Assembly: GCA_900772425.1 (NCBI GenBank)
Contig: CAAHEK010000113.1
Location: forward strand, 1-6,862
Source of the DNA: an uncultured Lachnospira sp.
GTDB taxonomy: Bacteria; Bacillota; Clostridia; Lachnospirales; Lachnospiraceae
Reading direction: 5' to 3'
Length of the DNA stretch: 6,862 bases
A model generated the notes under the pieces. The model saw only the letters and a list, made by a program, of their open reading frames with translations. It searched no databases and was not told where the DNA came from. The translations under genes and the position numbers were made by a program. Below, piece after piece: positions 6,289 to 6,862 of the stretch; position 1 is the first letter of the stretch, and each line of letters starts with the position of its first letter.

Positions 6289-6862
6289 ATGAGCAGTTAT
6301 AATAATTATGAAGATGCTATACGTGCAGATAATGAACGAAGACAGCGTGCTAAAATGTTAAAAAGACGCAGAGCAAAGCGTATTAAAATAATTAAAAGAA
6401 GAATAGGCGCGGCTGTAGTGGTTGCGGGAATTGGAATTATTGCAGTAGTTGCCACGCATATTAATGCAAAGGACAAAGACAGTACAATTACCCAGAATGA
6501 GACAATAGAGGTAGCTGCTGATAATTACAGTGCGGATGATAATATACAGGAAAACAAAAAGGTTAATGAATATGCCCAAATAAGCCCCTCGTATGTCGAG
6601 ATTACATCAGAACAGGTAAAGTCGCCTAATGTAGCATTGCTTGACGTTGATAACAATCAGATTATAGCCGGAAGAAATGCAGATATAAAGATATATCCTG
6701 CATCTATGACTAAGGTTATGACATTGATTGTTGCAGTTGAGAATCTCAAAGATACAAACGCAACACTTACATTTACAAATGCAATGCTTTATGATTTTTA
6801 TAGAGAAAATGCAACGGTTGCCGGATTTTTAGACAACGAGACAGTTGATGTAGAAGATATGC
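6289..6862 (+). CDS. D-Ala-D-Ala carboxypeptidase (penicillin-binding protein), 3' partial
   Basis: Serine DD-peptidase of the peptidase S11 family that trims the terminal D-Ala of peptidoglycan stem peptides outside the membrane. 191 complete codons are visible and the frame runs off the window. The catalytic SxxK is Ser139-Met-Thr-Lys142 in YPASMTKVMT, preceded by ALLDVDNNQIIAGRN, the usual strand before this motif. The SxN and KTG motifs would lie beyond the window. Residues 1-38 are strongly basic (for example KRRRAKRIKIIKRR at 25-38) and presumably cytoplasmic. Residues 39-56 form one hydrophobic helix, then an acidic linker of about 50 residues follows. This looks like an uncleaved signal anchor, not the cleaved signal peptide of typical DacA enzymes; no clear AxA site follows. 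The start has AGG 8 bp upstream (6278-6280). Alternative: a class A beta-lactamase-like protein, less likely given PASMTKVMT. Confidence 0.87.
   Translation, partial: MSSYNNYEDAIRADNERRQRAKMLKRRRAKRIKIIKRRIGAAVVVAGIGIIAVVATHINAKDKDSTITQNETIEVAADNYSADDNIQENKKVNEYAQISPSYVEITSEQVKSPNVALLDVDNNQIIAGRNADIKIYPASMTKVMTLIVAVENLKDTNATLTFTNAMLYDFYRENATVAGFLDNETVDVEDM

Noticed and set aside
6358..6579. 73-codon minus-strand frame at the 3' end of the window
   Set aside because: It overlaps the start of the carboxypeptidase gene, which has the SxxK motif, a membrane anchor and a ribosome site; the antisense frame has none of these.

Overview
The window is AT-rich (by eye well under 40% G+C), uses the standard code, and has strong GGAGG-type ribosome sites. 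Its gene set is an NCS2 uracil permease, Upp, a DegV protein, a K+-dependent membrane pyrophosphatase, a DJ-1/PfpI protein and a D-Ala-D-Ala carboxypeptidase. This fits a low-G+C Bacillota genome. Protein flavour (for example the MMEHVGD form of the permease motif) suggests an anaerobic gut clostridium, probably Lachnospiraceae. That placement is inference from memory of the families, not a search.

Layout. 1-1164 (+): uracil permease lacking its N-terminus because the window begins inside it. 1273-1911 (+): upp. 1912-2071: a 3 x 12 bp tandem repeat, a long terminator hairpin and a 2 x 17 bp tandem repeat between convergent genes. 2072-2971 (-): DegV-family lipid-binding protein. 2972-3310: an AT-rich divergent promoter region with one good promoter facing each way. 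3311-5488 (+): hppA. 5489-5711: another 3 x 12 bp repeat, an extended -10 promoter, a long two-part hairpin and a small hairpin over a ribosome-site-like sequence. 5712-6260 (+): DJ-1/PfpI protein. 6289-6862 (+): a membrane-anchored D-Ala-D-Ala carboxypeptidase that runs off the end of the window and is probably co-transcribed with the DJ-1 gene.

How the genes work together. The permease and Upp form a uracil salvage pair: uptake, then uracil + PRPP -> UMP + PPi. HppA, under its own promoter, hydrolyses cytosolic PPi and by its signature residues should use the energy to pump Na+. This is a metabolic link through PPi, not an operon. The DJ-1 and carboxypeptidase genes form a separate unit.

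I see no phage, transposon, CRISPR, tRNA or rRNA, and no evidence for a new multi-gene system; this is mostly core chromosome. The points most worth a second look are: (i) the first ~18 codons of the permease frame look like the CoaBC/Dfp decarboxylase motif instead of permease sequence, suggesting a junction or chimera; (ii) matching 12-bp triplicate repeats sit between stop codon and hairpin after both upp and hppA; (iii) a promoter abuts the hairpin ahead of the DJ-1 gene, so that hairpin could be a terminator, a leader element, or both.
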